Origin: Phlyctochytrium arcticum
Lineage: Eukaryota; Chytridiomycota; Chytridiomycetes; Chytridiales; Chytridiaceae
Assembly: GCA_025602905.1 (NCBI GenBank)
Contig: JAHLKI010000015.1
Location: 124,001-188,000, forward strand
DNA length: 64,000 nucleotides
Reading direction: 5' to 3'
The notes beneath the pieces are model-generated. The model had not been told where the DNA came from and made no database searches. It worked only from the letters and a program-made list of their open reading frames with translations. Each line of letters starts with the position of its first letter. Within the stretch, counting starts at the first letter, position 1. Position numbers and translations under genes: made by a program. Shown here piece after piece: positions 31,739 through 42,814 of the stretch.

Positions 31739-34700
31739 CTACATATCCATCGAAAAACTCTCATCGTCTGATCGCAAAAGGGCATCCATCAAGCGTTGAC
31801 GGGCAGCGGGTTCCAATGCCTCTACGACCCTCAGTACACCTTGAACAGCCGCATCGTCCGAATCCGATTTGACCAGTTTCTCAATGGCCGAGATTTTGCC
31901 TTGGTACTGGAGTGCTTCAATGCGGTCTTCGACGTGTTGGCGGCGGACCGAGAGCCAGCGGACGACTTCCAAGTCGTTGTGGCGGAATTCGCGGGTGCCG
32001 AGGGCGGCGTGGTGGGCTGTCATGTGGGATTGGGAGAGGGTGGTGGAGGGGGAGGTGCCGAGGGAGGCGGGGTGGGGGGCAGAGAGGTGGGCTGTTGCGC
32101 CGAGGGGGGTGGGGCGGGTAGAGTGGTGTCCGGTATGTTCATCGTCGTAGACTTCTTCGTCGAGGGCGGCACGGACCTTGTTCAAGTCCTCTGTGAACCA
32201 CGTCTCGAGGAGTTGTTTGCCTTGTTGACGGGTCAGGGACGCATCGGCTTCCAGTAACTGCCGCAGAACGGATTCTTCGGAAATTCTACGCAAGAGACGC
32301 CAGTAAAAGAATCGTCGGGACTCGCGCCATCCAATCACCCGCTCAATTACTTCCTTGGCGAGCATCCGGCCGGGTCGATCGTGCAGGTCGGCGAAATGAA
32401 CAGCGACCTGGTTGTAAACTGGCAACAGGAACTTCTCGCGTTGTTCGAATTGGGCTTGTAAAGCTTGTTTGTCGGCAGGCGTCAATGTCGAGTCTTTGCG
32501 TTGTGCGTCCGAAAGGGCTCGTTTGAGGCGACGGTACTCGTCATCCATGCGTTCCATCGCAGCGACCATTTGCGCATGTCTAAACTTGATTTCGACAATG
32601 CCTTGGGGCTCGAGTACACCTCCACGGGACTGCTCCTCGGCATACATTTCCATCATTTCCGGGTTGATGGTCGGGTCCACAACGACCCAGGCCCCACCCC
32701 GCAACTCCCCAATCAAGTAAACGAAAACCGGCTGCTTGTACTCGCGCAGAGCATCGACAATCTGAGCGCCGTACTTTAGAACTTCCTTGTACATGTCGCT
32801 CTGTCCACCCGAGAATCCACGCCAGTTGGCAAACACAAAGAGCGGCAACTGCTCGCCCTTGTTGAAATCGTTGATGGCTTGGGCGGTTTTGAAGGCCGAG
32901 TTGGGGTACCAGACTCCACCGGCTTCCTGGTTATTCTGTTCCTGAGATTTCTCGTCGGCCGCGTCGGCAGGGATAATGCTCTCGGTGGTTCGGGTCTCTA
33001 CGGAAATGACTCCACAGGGGATACCACCCAAGCGAGCCCGACCAACCACAACACCTTTCGCCCATCCGGCAAGCGTCTCGGCAAAACTATCACGATCAAA
33101 GAACCCGCCGACAAAATCATCTCCGCCGTCTTCCTTGGCACCTTCTTCAACGGCTTTGGCAGCATGTCCGGCCAGTAGCTCGCGAGGGTCGTAGGGTGAG
33201 GTAGGAATAACAGTCTCAACATCCCGATCGACAGAATCCGTAGCAGGCAAAACGGGTAGAGGCGCATTCTTGTGTTTGGGAACATACGACAACCAATTCA
33301 TGATTTCTTGGACACCATTCATGTCGTCCTTGGCCACAAGATGGGAGACTCCGTTCCGGTGCATGATTTGCGTTCCGCCCAACTGGAGGTTGGAAGTATA
33401 CACATCCCGACCCAGGACTTTGTTAAGTGCAGCAGCTCCCGTAAGAATAATGGGCGTATACTCGACTTGGATACACCGCTGACCGAGACGAACCAGGTAG
33501 GCACCGATTCCGACAGATCGACAGGTGACAAGCGTCAAGGTGAAAATCTCTTCATAGGCCAGACTCGTCTCGCCAGCAATCATGCCAGACCCTTGCAAAT
33601 TCTCGACTCCCAACCCATGGGTCTTGCCAATCACGTCAACAATCTTGTATCGCACCGCACCGTCCGGCATCACGATCCGCTCACACCTGACTGAAGGTTT
33701 TGATCCCGCATCGAGCACTAAAGTCTTGTACTCGGGCTCGTTCAAGTAGAGGTAATCAAAGCCTTTGCCAGGGTTGGTCTCATCCATCCAGGCAACATTG
33801 AACTGGTTAATGACTTCATCCGCAAGTCCAATTCTCGCCCCCGAATTGGCCGAAATGTAAATCCGAGGAATTCCCAGTTTGCGTGCATATTCGGACGCCT
33901 TGAAAAAGACCAAATCCTCCATGGGACCAAACGAACCAATATTGTACGTGATATCGTTGGCAATGATGACAATATGACGACCTTCGGGGTACTCGGGGGT
34001 AAACAACTCAAAGTCCCAAGCGACCATGCCGCAAGTATTGGCGCCCAACTCGCGCACAGTTTCCGTCAACTCACCATTTTTGCCAACGACCAACTCGACG
34101 GCATTCATAATGACGGCCGGGATCCTCGCGCCCGATTCTTCAGAATACTTGATCCACGACTTTTCGACAGCGCGGCGGAACAGCTCGGGGAAATCGTAAA
34201 TGTAGGTGGTACCCATCAAATGGGCCTTGTAGCGTTTGGGTTGAATGCTTTCACGGGTGGGGTAAGGGGCTCCGACGGGTTGGTGGTGTAAGGGGCCAGG
34301 TGGCGAACTCAACGACATGAGTTTCTGGACACCGGTTCCGTCCCGGACTTCCTGGTACACATCAATCTTGGTCACGTATCCCGTCACCGACGAAATCGAG
34401 TACCGAATCGGTTTGGCCGTCACATTGTGATGCTGCATGTTGGATGTAGGTGTCGACATGCCCGATGACGAAGCCGTGCTGGGAGGCGGCGAAACCAATC
34501 CATATGAACTGGTCACTGGAGCCGATTTCCGAATAATAAATCGCACATCAGCCGTGGCAATGCGCAACTTCCACAGACGCTGTCCATGGCGATCCACAAA
34601 TTCCTTGAGACTCGCTTCCGCGGCATCAATGTCAATCTCAAAGGTAGGCACAAAGTTGATAAACAGATGGTTGCCGTCCGTGTTGGGGTACTGCGCGCCC

Positions 34701-37700
34701 ACAATTTCCAATGCGTCCATAATGTCGGTTAGGATCCGGTTGCCCTCACTGACCAAGAAATCATGGGTCCGGATGCCCGAAACGGTGGGTGCCTGGCCGG
34801 GGTAGACAATCGCTCGCACAAAGAATCGGGTGTCGGACGGGTTCTTTTTGCCTACAGCGTGGTAAACGTGGATCCGACGGTTGTCGATGAAACAGGGTTT
34901 GACCTCATAGTTGGACAGACGCTGGAGTTCGAGTTGGTAGGCCATGGCCGGCTCAATATGCCGAATGACCAAATCTTCCGTGTAGTCCAAAGCTTCCTTG
35001 AAGGTAAAGTAGTGCGGGAACTGGTTTTCTCGGACCACCATAAACGTGACCCGACGGACTCCCTTGGCTCGGAGCAATGACCGAGCTCCTTTGACGATAT
35101 TCGCAAACCGGGCATGAGCCGTCTCATCCTTTTTCAAATCCGGGGACGACTCATCCAAAATAGCAATGTTAAAGACATGACGGAACGCAACCCGGCGCGC
35201 AGCAGTCTCAAAGACACTGCCAGTAACTTGTTGCTGCTTGACCTGTTCATCCCCATACCGCTCAATCAATCCCGCAAACTGCTCCTCCAATTCAGGCAGC
35301 GACGAAAAGGCACACATGGCCCCCTTTCGGGTCGGTTTGGTATCGTGACGCGAAGACAGGGACGCATACGGGTTCTTCCACTGTTGTCCTCCTTTACCAC
35401 CCGCAGCCGGAATTTGTACGCCTCCCGTCAATGCCGGTCGTAACGTGAAATCCCACTGAAACACGAGCGGGTTGCCGTCCATTTGCTGGTTGACATAGGT
35501 GATCGAGTAGGCCTGGTACGTGTGCAAGACATAGGTGTAAAAGGCCGCGGCCTTGACACCGGAATCCTCGTGATAAAAGAAGCGGGGCAAGACGTCCAGA
35601 ATGGCATGGTTGGCCGTAATCAACCGCGACAAGACTCCCGTATCAAAGGTGGGTTTGTTGTTGTTCCCAGGAGCAACAGTAGCCACATCCTCGGCAGCAA
35701 TCGCGACCCCATTTCCATCCTTCTTGACAGCATTGGCCAAAATCGACTGAATCTGCGCATAACGTTCCCGGTAACTGGGCAACTGGTAATAAATGAGCAG
35801 CTCCCGCGCTTTGAGACTGACTTTAGCCGTAGACCGCCCAACAAACGAAGCTAATTTGTCGACAATCGGCGAAAAGAGGGATTTACTCTCATCCGAGTCG
35901 GCCCGGACTTGATCCAACAAGGCCAGAATGAAATCACTGCGCGAAATCGTCTTGGCGTGGGCGAGTGCAATCGCAGTCGCTTTGGTAATGTCGGCCTTGT
36001 TTTGGTCTCGGAGCTCAAGCAAAACGTCCTCGTAGCGCTTCTCGTTGAACAGTTCCTGGACATGCACATATCGGTTCAACAAACCGGCCAGGACTTGGCG
36101 TTCGGCATTCTTGAGTCCGCCCGCATAGCGGGTAATGATTTCCTGGACCGGCACAATGCTGGCCTCCAATGCAGCCAAATCGTCCTTGTTGGTCGTCTCG
36201 GCGCGGGTTTCGTCAATATGGGCCTGGAATTTTGCAGCGTCAAAGGGTAAGTGGTTGGCCCGGAGAGAATCCAAGTCGTGGTGGAGCGCTGAATCCAGTT
36301 TGGCGGGGATACGACCACCGAGGGAAGAGAGGACTTGGGATAATTCCAAAAAGGGGAGATCCTCTTCCCGGAGGGCTTCAAGCATGGACCGAACAAGGGC
36401 ATTCATGTCTCCGTGGTACTCGTATCCGCTCAGGACAGAGTCGACGACCGACATGATGGCCAAGTACCGCTGATGGGCTTTTTCACCGACAACTTGAGGA
36501 GGACCGTACGTAGGGAACTCGCCATCAAACAATGTGGCCCGTTTCACGCGGCTAGGATCATCCAGAACCAGGCTACCAATGACATCACCCGAAGACAAGA
36601 CACTGCCAGACGGCATCGTAAACCGCACGACTCCACTCTCGTTGGCCAAAAGGGGCATGTACATTTTCATGACTTCGATTTCGGCAAAGGCGTCGCCGGC
36701 GTGGATATGGCTGCCATCTTCCACGAGGTAACGGACTAGTTTTCCGGGTGAGGGCGAACGAAGCTTGGTGGGGTCATTCTCCCGTTCCAGCAAACATGTC
36801 TTGCTGTTCAACACGAGATGCGTCGCATTCACTTCTTCCTTGGCATAGACAAGATGTTTCTGGCCGTTGAGGAGGACCAGTAAACCAGAGTCGGCGAGTT
36901 TCTTGGCCACGACCTCGACACTGGATCCATTCACCGACAACCGATACGACTCTGGCCCCGTCACAGCCGTCTGAATTTTGTACTGAACATTGTTGTTGAT
37001 GAATTCCACGGGTGCACTGGTGACCAACAGAGACCGCGCCGGGGTCTGTCCCTTTTCAAGAGCCCGGTTGTACTCGGCCATGTTCTCTTCAAAGCGGGTA
37101 TGGGCCTTGACGACCGCCCCACAAATAGCCGTCAGGATCGAATCCGGCTTTTCGATTTCGACTTTACGCGAAATCATGACATCGAGCCATCCCGTCGTGA
37201 CGGCATTGTCGCAGTAGGTATCCGTTTCCAAGATTTTGATGAGATATTCGACCGTGGTTCGGAAATCACCGCGGATTGAGAGCTCCTTGAGGGCCATGAC
37301 CAGGTTTTTGCGCGAGTCCTGGCGGGTTTCACCGTACGAGAAAATGTGTCCAAACTGGGAATCGGCAAATTCGTGGACACCGCCCGACGCATTGACGGAA
37401 AAGTAACCCCAGACTGAGCTGTTGGAGCGGAAATTGAGTTCGAGGACTTTACCCGAGTTGGGTTTGAAGCCGGCGTCGGGGTTTTCTGCCGTGATACGGG
37501 CGGCAATGACGTGGCCCTTGGGAGAGGGTTTGCGCTGGATTTCGTACGATTGGGGTGAGCTAAAGTCAAAATCAATGTCCGAGTTGCCGGTGGGGGTGAC
37601 ACCATAAAGGATACGAATGTCGCGGATGCAATTGAGGGGGATACCCATGGCAACTTGAAGTTGAGCGGCGGGAATGTTGACGCCAGACACCATTTCCGTG

Positions 37701-38920
37701 GTGGGGTGCTCGACTTGGAGACGGGGGTTGAGTTCGAGGAAAAAGTATTCGCCAGTGGCAGGCTCATACAGGTACTCGACGGTACCGGCCGAGACGTAGC
37801 CGACGAGTTTGGCGAGCCGGACGGCAGCCTTTTCCATCTGGGCCAGAGTTTCAGGCGGGGCAATAGTGATGGGAGCCTCTTCAATAATTTTCTGGTGGCG
37901 ACGTTGGACCGAGCAATCACGACCAAAGAGGGCAATGGCATTGCCATAGGAATCCGCCAACAGCTGGACCTCCAAGTGACGAGCGTTGCGCACGACGCGC
38001 ATGATGAAAATGGGGGAGCCAGGGACTTCACGCTGAACCTGGACAAAGGACTGGGCAAACTGGGCAGGGTCGTCAACCAGACGAATACCTTTACCGCCTC
38101 CGCCTTCCGAGGCCTTGATCATGACGGGGTAGCCGACGTTTTCAGCGTGACGAATACCTTCTTCGACGTCGTGGGTGGTTGCTTGATGGTAAATTTCGTC
38201 GGGGACATAGGCATTGCCGGCGGCGTCGGTGGCATCTACAGTGATTCCGGTGCCGGACCAAGAGACACAGGGGACATTGGCGGATTGGGCGACAATGGTG
38301 GAAGCAATCTTGTCGCCGAGGGCGCGCATGGCCGAGGGTGGAGGTCCAATGAAGGTAACGGGGGGCGAGAGGGCGCTGAGCTTTTCAGCGAGGACAGGAT
38401 TTTCCGAGGCGAATCCCCAACCGACCCAGACGGCATGAACACCCGTGCGTTCGGCAATATCGACAATCAAATCAACATTGGCATAGTTGTGGTTGCTAGT
38501 TCCACCGGGGACTTCGACGTACTGGTCGGCCATGCGAACGAATTCGGCATTGACCCTCAAGTCTTCGGGGGTGCACATTGCAGTGAATTGGATGGCGCGC
38601 TCGTCGCCAAAGGTTTCGTAGGACCATTTGTGGATGGAGCGGATGGCCTTGACGGCGGCCATGCCGTTGTTGGCAATGAGGACTTTGGTGATGGGGGTGT
38701 GTCCATGGGAGCGGGCGACAAAGTCGCGGACGGCAGCGACCGAGTCCATCTTTTCGTCGACTGCTGTTGAGACGGCCGACACTACCGGCGACGGGGAAGA
38801 CAGATCTTTTATTTTTTTTGGATGATTGAGCGTTAGTTTTTGTTTTTTGGAATACTCGCTCTCTTTGCCCTCCCGAGCTGTCACTCCGATTTCAAGAGAT
38901 CTCCCTTTGCCAACTCTCAT
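31739..38920 (-). CDS. ACC1: Acetyl-CoA carboxylase, multidomain eukaryotic type
   Basis: Single exon, 2393 residues, start ATG 38920. It makes malonyl-CoA, the first committed step of fatty-acid synthesis. Order: biotin carboxylase (VLIANNGMAAVKAIRS, GGGGKGIR, LFGRDCSVQRRHQKIIEEAP, ELNPRLQVEHP); biotin attachment EIEVMKM with Lys at about 752; the central region; carboxyltransferase N half (ISANSGARIGLADE, LQLGGTQIMHRNG) and C half (NWRGFSGGQSDMYKE, GELRGGAWVVVDP). It is longer than yeast Acc1 (2233), with an N-terminal extension of about 75 residues that lacks a clear mitochondrial signal. An internal Met at about 57 could be the start, so the extension is uncertain. It depends on biotin from the pathway encoded at 11-15.4 kb. 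Confidence 0.96.
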   Translation of the reverse strand: MRVGKGRSLEIGVTAREGKESEYSKKQKLTLNHPKKIKDLSSPSPVVSAVSTAVDEKMDSVAAVRDFVARSHGHTPITKVLIANNGMAAVKAIRSIHKWSYETFGDERAIQFTAMCTPEDLRVNAEFVRMADQYVEVPGGTSNHNYANVDLIVDIAERTGVHAVWVGWGFASENPVLAEKLSALSPPVTFIGPPPSAMRALGDKIASTIVAQSANVPCVSWSGTGITVDATDAAGNAYVPDEIYHQATTHDVEEGIRHAENVGYPVMIKASEGGGGKGIRLVDDPAQFAQSFVQVQREVPGSPIFIMRVVRNARHLEVQLLADSYGNAIALFGRDCSVQRRHQKIIEEAPITIAPPETLAQMEKAAVRLAKLVGYVSAGTVEYLYEPATGEYFFLELNPRLQVEHPTTEMVSGVNIPAAQLQVAMGIPLNCIRDIRILYGVTPTGNSDIDFDFSSPQSYEIQRKPSPKGHVIAARITAENPDAGFKPNSGKVLELNFRSNSSVWGYFSVNASGGVHEFADSQFGHIFSYGETRQDSRKNLVMALKELSIRGDFRTTVEYLIKILETDTYCDNAVTTGWLDVMISRKVEIEKPDSILTAICGAVVKAHTRFEENMAEYNRALEKGQTPARSLLVTSAPVEFINNNVQYKIQTAVTGPESYRLSVNGSSVEVVAKKLADSGLLVLLNGQKHLVYAKEEVNATHLVLNSKTCLLERENDPTKLRSPSPGKLVRYLVEDGSHIHAGDAFAEIEVMKMYMPLLANESGVVRFTMPSGSVLSSGDVIGSLVLDDPSRVKRATLFDGEFPTYGPPQVVGEKAHQRYLAIMSVVDSVLSGYEYHGDMNALVRSMLEALREEDLPFLELSQVLSSLGGRIPAKLDSALHHDLDSLRANHLPFDAAKFQAHIDETRAETTNKDDLAALEASIVPVQEIITRYAGGLKNAERQVLAGLLNRYVHVQELFNEKRYEDVLLELRDQNKADITKATAIALAHAKTISRSDFILALLDQVRADSDESKSLFSPIVDKLASFVGRSTAKVSLKARELLIYYQLPSYRERYAQIQSILANAVKKDGNGVAIAAEDVATVAPGNNNKPTFDTGVLSRLITANHAILDVLPRFFYHEDSGVKAAAFYTYVLHTYQAYSITYVNQQMDGNPLVFQWDFTLRPALTGGVQIPAAGGKGGQQWKNPYASLSSRHDTKPTRKGAMCAFSSLPELEEQFAGLIERYGDEQVKQQQVTGSVFETAARRVAFRHVFNIAILDESSPDLKKDETAHARFANIVKGARSLLRAKGVRRVTFMVVRENQFPHYFTFKEALDYTEDLVIRHIEPAMAYQLELQRLSNYEVKPCFIDNRRIHVYHAVGKKNPSDTRFFVRAIVYPGQAPTVSGIRTHDFLVSEGNRILTDIMDALEIVGAQYPNTDGNHLFINFVPTFEIDIDAAEASLKEFVDRHGQRLWKLRIATADVRFIIRKSAPVTSSYGLVSPPPSTASSSGMSTPTSNMQHHNVTAKPIRYSISSVTGYVTKIDVYQEVRDGTGVQKLMSLSSPPGPLHHQPVGAPYPTRESIQPKRYKAHLMGTTYIYDFPELFRRAVEKSWIKYSEESGARIPAVIMNAVELVVGKNGELTETVRELGANTCGMVAWDFELFTPEYPEGRHIVIIANDITYNIGSFGPMEDLVFFKASEYARKLGIPRIYISANSGARIGLADEVINQFNVAWMDETNPGKGFDYLYLNEPEYKTLVLDAGSKPSVRCERIVMPDGAVRYKIVDVIGKTHGLGVENLQGSGMIAGETSLAYEEIFTLTLVTCRSVGIGAYLVRLGQRCIQVEYTPIILTGAAALNKVLGRDVYTSNLQLGGTQIMHRNGVSHLVAKDDMNGVQEIMNWLSYVPKHKNAPLPVLPATDSVDRDVETVIPTSPYDPRELLAGHAAKAVEEGAKEDGGDDFVGGFFDRDSFAETLAGWAKGVVVGRARLGGIPCGVISVETRTTESIIPADAADEKSQEQNNQEAGGVWYPNSAFKTAQAINDFNKGEQLPLFVFANWRGFSGGQSDMYKEVLKYGAQIVDALREYKQPVFVYLIGELRGGAWVVVDPTINPEMMEMYAEEQSRGGVLEPQGIVEIKFRHAQMVAAMERMDDEYRRLKRALSDAQRKDSTLTPADKQALQAQFEQREKFLLPVYNQVAVHFADLHDRPGRMLAKEVIERVIGWRESRRFFYWRLLRRISEESVLRQLLEADASLTRQQGKQLLETWFTEDLNKVRAALDEEVYDDEHTGHHSTRPTPLGATAHLSAPHPASLGTSPSTTLSQSHMTAHHAALGTREFRHNDLEVVRWLSVRRQHVEDRIEALQYQGKISAIEKLVKSDSDDAAVQGVLRVVEALEPAARQRLMDALLRSDDESFSMDM

Positions 38921-39682
38921 AAATCCACCGCTGCTTCAATCAATCCTTGATCTCCCTCCTCTAGATCTCTAGTCCTCTGACTTTGCCGTCGTCTCTCCTT
39001 ACGATCAACGGCCGTCCGTCCCCTCGGCACGCAGTATAAACAAAAGACTACTTGTAACAGCATTCTGCAATCCCTGCATCCCTCCAGAAAGTTCCTCCTA
39101 GTCCAACAAAAGATAACTCACCCTCGTCGTGCTCGGCAAACGAGTGGGGCATGCTTCGTGTCGTCTTTTGTTGCAGTGTGTTTTTTTGGTCAGTTCGGTC
39201 CGGGTAAGAAGATTTGCGTGAGAGTGTGTTTCAGGAGAGGTCGTCCCCTACGATCTAAGGGTGCCTTTATGCCTTGATGCGATGTGCGTGAATGTATGCC
39301 GAAAGTGAAGAATGTAAAGGGAAGTAAGTCGAGGCTCCCAGATATAAAAATCCCCACAGGCAAAACGGACCCCCCAGCGAAACGACAGATCGATGTGTCT
39401 ACGCCGCCCCGCCCCGGACGTGTCCTACAAATTCGCCTGGTTCTGCCGTTTTTCCTATGGCTTTTTTGTTTGTGGTCCTAGTCCTACGGTCGATTCACTG
39501 TCGACAGCACCCGTACATACAACCTCTTATTGAACTCTCTCTTTATACCATTGGTGTTTATTATTTTGGTTCAGTGCTGCTGCAGTATGAGCTCCACCAC
39601 ATAGAATAGGCAAAAGTAACGGAGTGGGACATCATATTCAGATTGACAGAATTCAAAAGTAAGGCCTACGGGAGAACCACAT

Positions 39683-39700
39683 CCCCCCCCCCCCCCCCCC
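39683..39700 (+). repeat. Poly-C run of 18 followed by (AC)n
   Basis: 18 uninterrupted C then ACACACAC. Length is likely variable and is a possible assembly error point. Confidence 0.9.
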
Positions 39701-39787
39701 ACACACACGGTGCACAAAGTGACGCTGCTGACCTTCCCGCGAATAATTCGGTTCTAATTCCCGCTGCTTTGGGCGAGTTGACCTTAG

Positions 39788-39808
39788 GTGGCGTGGCGCA
39801 GTCGCTGG
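39788..39808 (+). repeat. 21-nt repeat, copy 1
   Basis: GTGGCGTGGCGCAGTCGCTGG is 21 nt, identical at 40710-40730. The inner TGGCGCAGTCG matches an RNA polymerase III A box, but no matching B box was found downstream. Confidence 0.6.
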
Positions 39809-40709
39809 ATCCGATGGCAGAGCCGCTGGAAAACCGGGTAACCTTGGAGCAAGCCAACGTGCCAGAAGGCTATGATACAAAGTTGCGATATATGAAAATA
39901 AAGTGTGGAAAGCGGTGTATTTACGACGATCCGGGTTAAAACGTACAAAAACATGCCATTTCCCCCCACCAAAAATTGTAACATCTCGAACTACCTTTCC
40001 CTTTGACAGCAGGCTTTGCTTTCTCCTATCATATTTCCACCGCTCAATAATCACCTCAAAAGAACTCCTCCAAATCCTTTGAGAGAATCATCAGCACCTG
40101 TATATATACCGTACTCACTCGGAAGGGTAAACCAGCTAATTTGTCATGAGTTTTTGTCAACGTTATGCCTTGTTCTAGAGTCTCCCGATGCTGCAGTTTT
40201 TGTCTCACAAACGTTCTTTCCTATCTTTCAACTCTTTACCAATTCCCTCCGTCGTAAACCCCATCTTTTCCAAGGAAGCCCAGCAAATGCCCCCAAGGGA
40301 TCTTTGTTGATCTCGAGACGGTCAAATATGAAGCCAGCGATGGGAGATGTGTGGTAGCCTTGAACTTGGAAATTCGCGACACATTTGAAATTTTGTTCTG
40401 ATAGTACCATTCCATGATGAACTAACTTGGACCGGGGGCATCCGAGGAACTTGCCACTTTGATCTATGAGCATCAGGGATCCAAGGCATATATATCCTCT
40501 CCATATCACATCCGCACATCAATCAATAAGTACAGTACTGTCGCCGGATCTTACAAGATCAGTCGTACTAGCGATTAGAAGAAGATAATAGGATATGCTC
40601 TGTGAGAGGAAGGAAGGACCGGAAGGACAGTGTGTGGTTACTACGTGGGTGTCAGCGTTGGGTAATTACTCGGGAGTCCGCGAAAAGAGTGTCAGATCAT
40701 TGCCAAGTA

Positions 40710-40730
40710 GTGGCGTGGCGCAGTCGCTGG
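40710..40730 (+). repeat. 21-nt repeat, copy 2
   Basis: Identical to 39788-39808. It is about 95 bases upstream of the truncated BTB gene start. Confidence 0.6.
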
Positions 40731-40824
40731 GGACGGCAGTTTTGGCTGGGGATTCGTGGGGATTCAACATTGGAAGTTAAAGACACAGAGAAGATCAGAA
40801 AGAGTTATATAGAGTTAGACAAGA

Positions 40825-42540
40825 ATGCTCGCGGACGTGGTGCTCAAACTCGAGGACGGTGCAGAGCTCAATGCCCACCGAATCATCCTCACATCCCGGT
40901 GTCCCTTCTTCCACGCCATCCTCGCCCCAACCTCTCGCTGGCCCTGCCCTACAGATTCACTCAACCGACGAATCCTCTCTCTCCCCCATATTTCTATACC
41001 CACAATGCGTCTAGTCCTTCGCTACATTTACGCAGATCCAGACCCGCACACCCTCTTTTCTGTTGGATCCGACTGCACATCCGTGTCTCAATTCATCGAA
41101 TTCGTCACATCGGTTCTGGCGGCCGCGAACGAGTTGTTACTGGACCGGCTCTGCGATATGTGTGGTCTGGTCCTCTACCGCACCCTCAATACAACTACCA
41201 TGCTCCCCCTCTTGAACCTGGCCGATCTCTACCACGCCGCACCGCTCAAATCCGCCTGTCTAACGTTTATTGCGTGGAACTTGGAAACGGCCTGTGAGGC
41301 CCGGTTGTTTGATTCACATCCAGTGGGCGAAGAGTTGATGGGGGAGATTGAAGGGGCGGTAAGGGAGTTGCAGGCTCGGGCGAATCCGGTGACGAGGGGT
41401 CCAGATGGGTACTACCAAGGCGTTAAACTGGCTGCTGCTGCTATTGAGGAGGGCAGGAAACTTCAACGGAAACAAGCTTATGCTGAACGGTCCTCTCGTC
41501 TCGCTACTGCTACTCCTTCTTCTAGTACTCCTACACCTACGATAAAGTCGAATGGCACATCGGATCATTCCTCTGACGATAAGGATGACACTGTTCCCAC
41601 CCATGACAAGGACGATGCTAACCCCATTTTTGACCTCGAAATGGACGATCAACCTGTACCGGTGCGTCTACCTCTGCCTGAGAAGGTCCCCAAAATCCCT
41701 CGATCCCAGCGGCGAAAACAAAAATGGCAACCCCTCGACGCCGTTCTCTCTCCCTCGAGTCCAACAACACCTCCACCTTCCAAAACAACCCCCTCAAAGA
41801 CATTGGCGCCCTGGGCAGCCGCCACCATAACAAGCCCGTTATCCCATAAGGGCCTTCCCATTCCAACTTTTCGACCTACTAAGACTGCTGCCACCCGGAA
41901 ACCATCGTTGTTGGATTTGATGGATGAAGCCCGGCATGAGCGTGCTGGTGGGAGTAGTAGTCTACCGCCCCGAACCCCGACGACGACGACCAACCCACAA
42001 CGACTCTCTTTGCCTCTCTCTCACACTAGTCCACGCCCACCCGTCAATTTATCTACCAGCCCTGTCGTTGCAAGTAGTTCATTGTCATCATCCCTGTCAT
42101 CCTCAATGCCACCCTCGGCAACAACATCAGCAATAGGAACACTAGGCCAGAAACAAAAACTGTCTCAACGCGAACGCCGTAAATCGGCCGCTGCTGCCCG
42201 TCACGCAACCACCCCTCCGCCTTTGGCCGCCCCAGCAACAACATCACCCTGGCACGTCCCCGCACCGGCGCACAAGACCCTGGCCGAGATCCAGCATGAA
42301 CAAAGGATCATCTCTTCCCTAACGAATCCAGTCTCTGCTAGCACGCCAGCAGTGGAAACGAGGTGGTTGCCCGCACCCGTGCCGACGGACACAGCGTGTG
42401 TGGTTGTGCGCAAGCCGCTTGCGGTGATTCAGCGGGAGGAGCGTGCGATCAAGGCTATTTCCGAGTTTTACGGGCTGACGCGGGAAGGCGGGACGGGCGA
42501 GTGGGTCGTTGTTCGGCGGGCGGTTCGTCAAAGACTTTGA
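40825..42540 (+). CDS. BTB-domain protein; C-terminal half of an IBtk-type protein
   Basis: Single exon, 571 residues. The ATG at 40825 is only two codons after an in-frame stop, and the protein begins directly on the first BTB strand (LADVVLKLEDGAELNAH), with no leader. The BTB fold runs to about 130: RIILTSRCPFFHAIL, LRYIYADP, AANELLLDRL, LADLYHAAPLK. The rest is Ser/Thr/Pro-rich with basic patches, then a C-terminal block (SPWHVPAPAHKTLAEIQHEQ, then KPLAVIQREERAI) like the tail of IBtk (inhibitor of Bruton tyrosine kinase) relatives. In that family this BTB is the second one, after ankyrin, RCC1 and a first BTB. Those parts are found at 48214-50463 on the other strand. BTB proteins commonly serve as Cullin-3 adaptors. 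Confidence 0.75.
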   Translation: MLADVVLKLEDGAELNAHRIILTSRCPFFHAILAPTSRWPCPTDSLNRRILSLPHISIPTMRLVLRYIYADPDPHTLFSVGSDCTSVSQFIEFVTSVLAAANELLLDRLCDMCGLVLYRTLNTTTMLPLLNLADLYHAAPLKSACLTFIAWNLETACEARLFDSHPVGEELMGEIEGAVRELQARANPVTRGPDGYYQGVKLAAAAIEEGRKLQRKQAYAERSSRLATATPSSSTPTPTIKSNGTSDHSSDDKDDTVPTHDKDDANPIFDLEMDDQPVPVRLPLPEKVPKIPRSQRRKQKWQPLDAVLSPSSPTTPPPSKTTPSKTLAPWAAATITSPLSHKGLPIPTFRPTKTAATRKPSLLDLMDEARHERAGGSSSLPPRTPTTTTNPQRLSLPLSHTSPRPPVNLSTSPVVASSSLSSSLSSSMPPSATTSAIGTLGQKQKLSQRERRKSAAAARHATTPPPLAAPATTSPWHVPAPAHKTLAEIQHEQRIISSLTNPVSASTPAVETRWLPAPVPTDTACVVVRKPLAVIQREERAIKAISEFYGLTREGGTGEWVVVRRAVRQRL

Positions 42541-42814
42541 GTGAGTGCCTCAAAACTCCGACGCCCTGCGCCACACGGAATGTTCCGCGGGTGCACACGT
42601 CATGCCATGGGCCTGGTTCTTCCTTTCGGAACTCGGGCAAAGCATTTTTGCGCGGCGGCTTCTTTTCAGAGGGTTCGTTGGGTTTTCTGTGTGGGCATTT
42701 CGCTGTGTGGGTTGCGACGCTGGACGACGAGTAGACTCGAGAGGTGAGTTTATTATACAGAGGATATGTAATAGATATCAGACTGACTCAGAGCATTGCC
42801 AGTGCACAGTGTAG

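Larger units (their letters stand above)
38921..40824. other. Long intergenic region upstream of ACC and the BTB gene
   Basis: 1.9 kb without a supported gene. It holds the ACC promoter (pyrimidine-rich near 38940-39000), an 18-C run, and two copies of a 21-nt sequence described separately. Small open frames (61-98 codons) show no motif. Confidence 0.4.

Noticed and set aside
37655..38770. 371-codon plus-strand frame opposite ACC
   Set aside because: Antisense shadow of a GC-rich conserved coding region.
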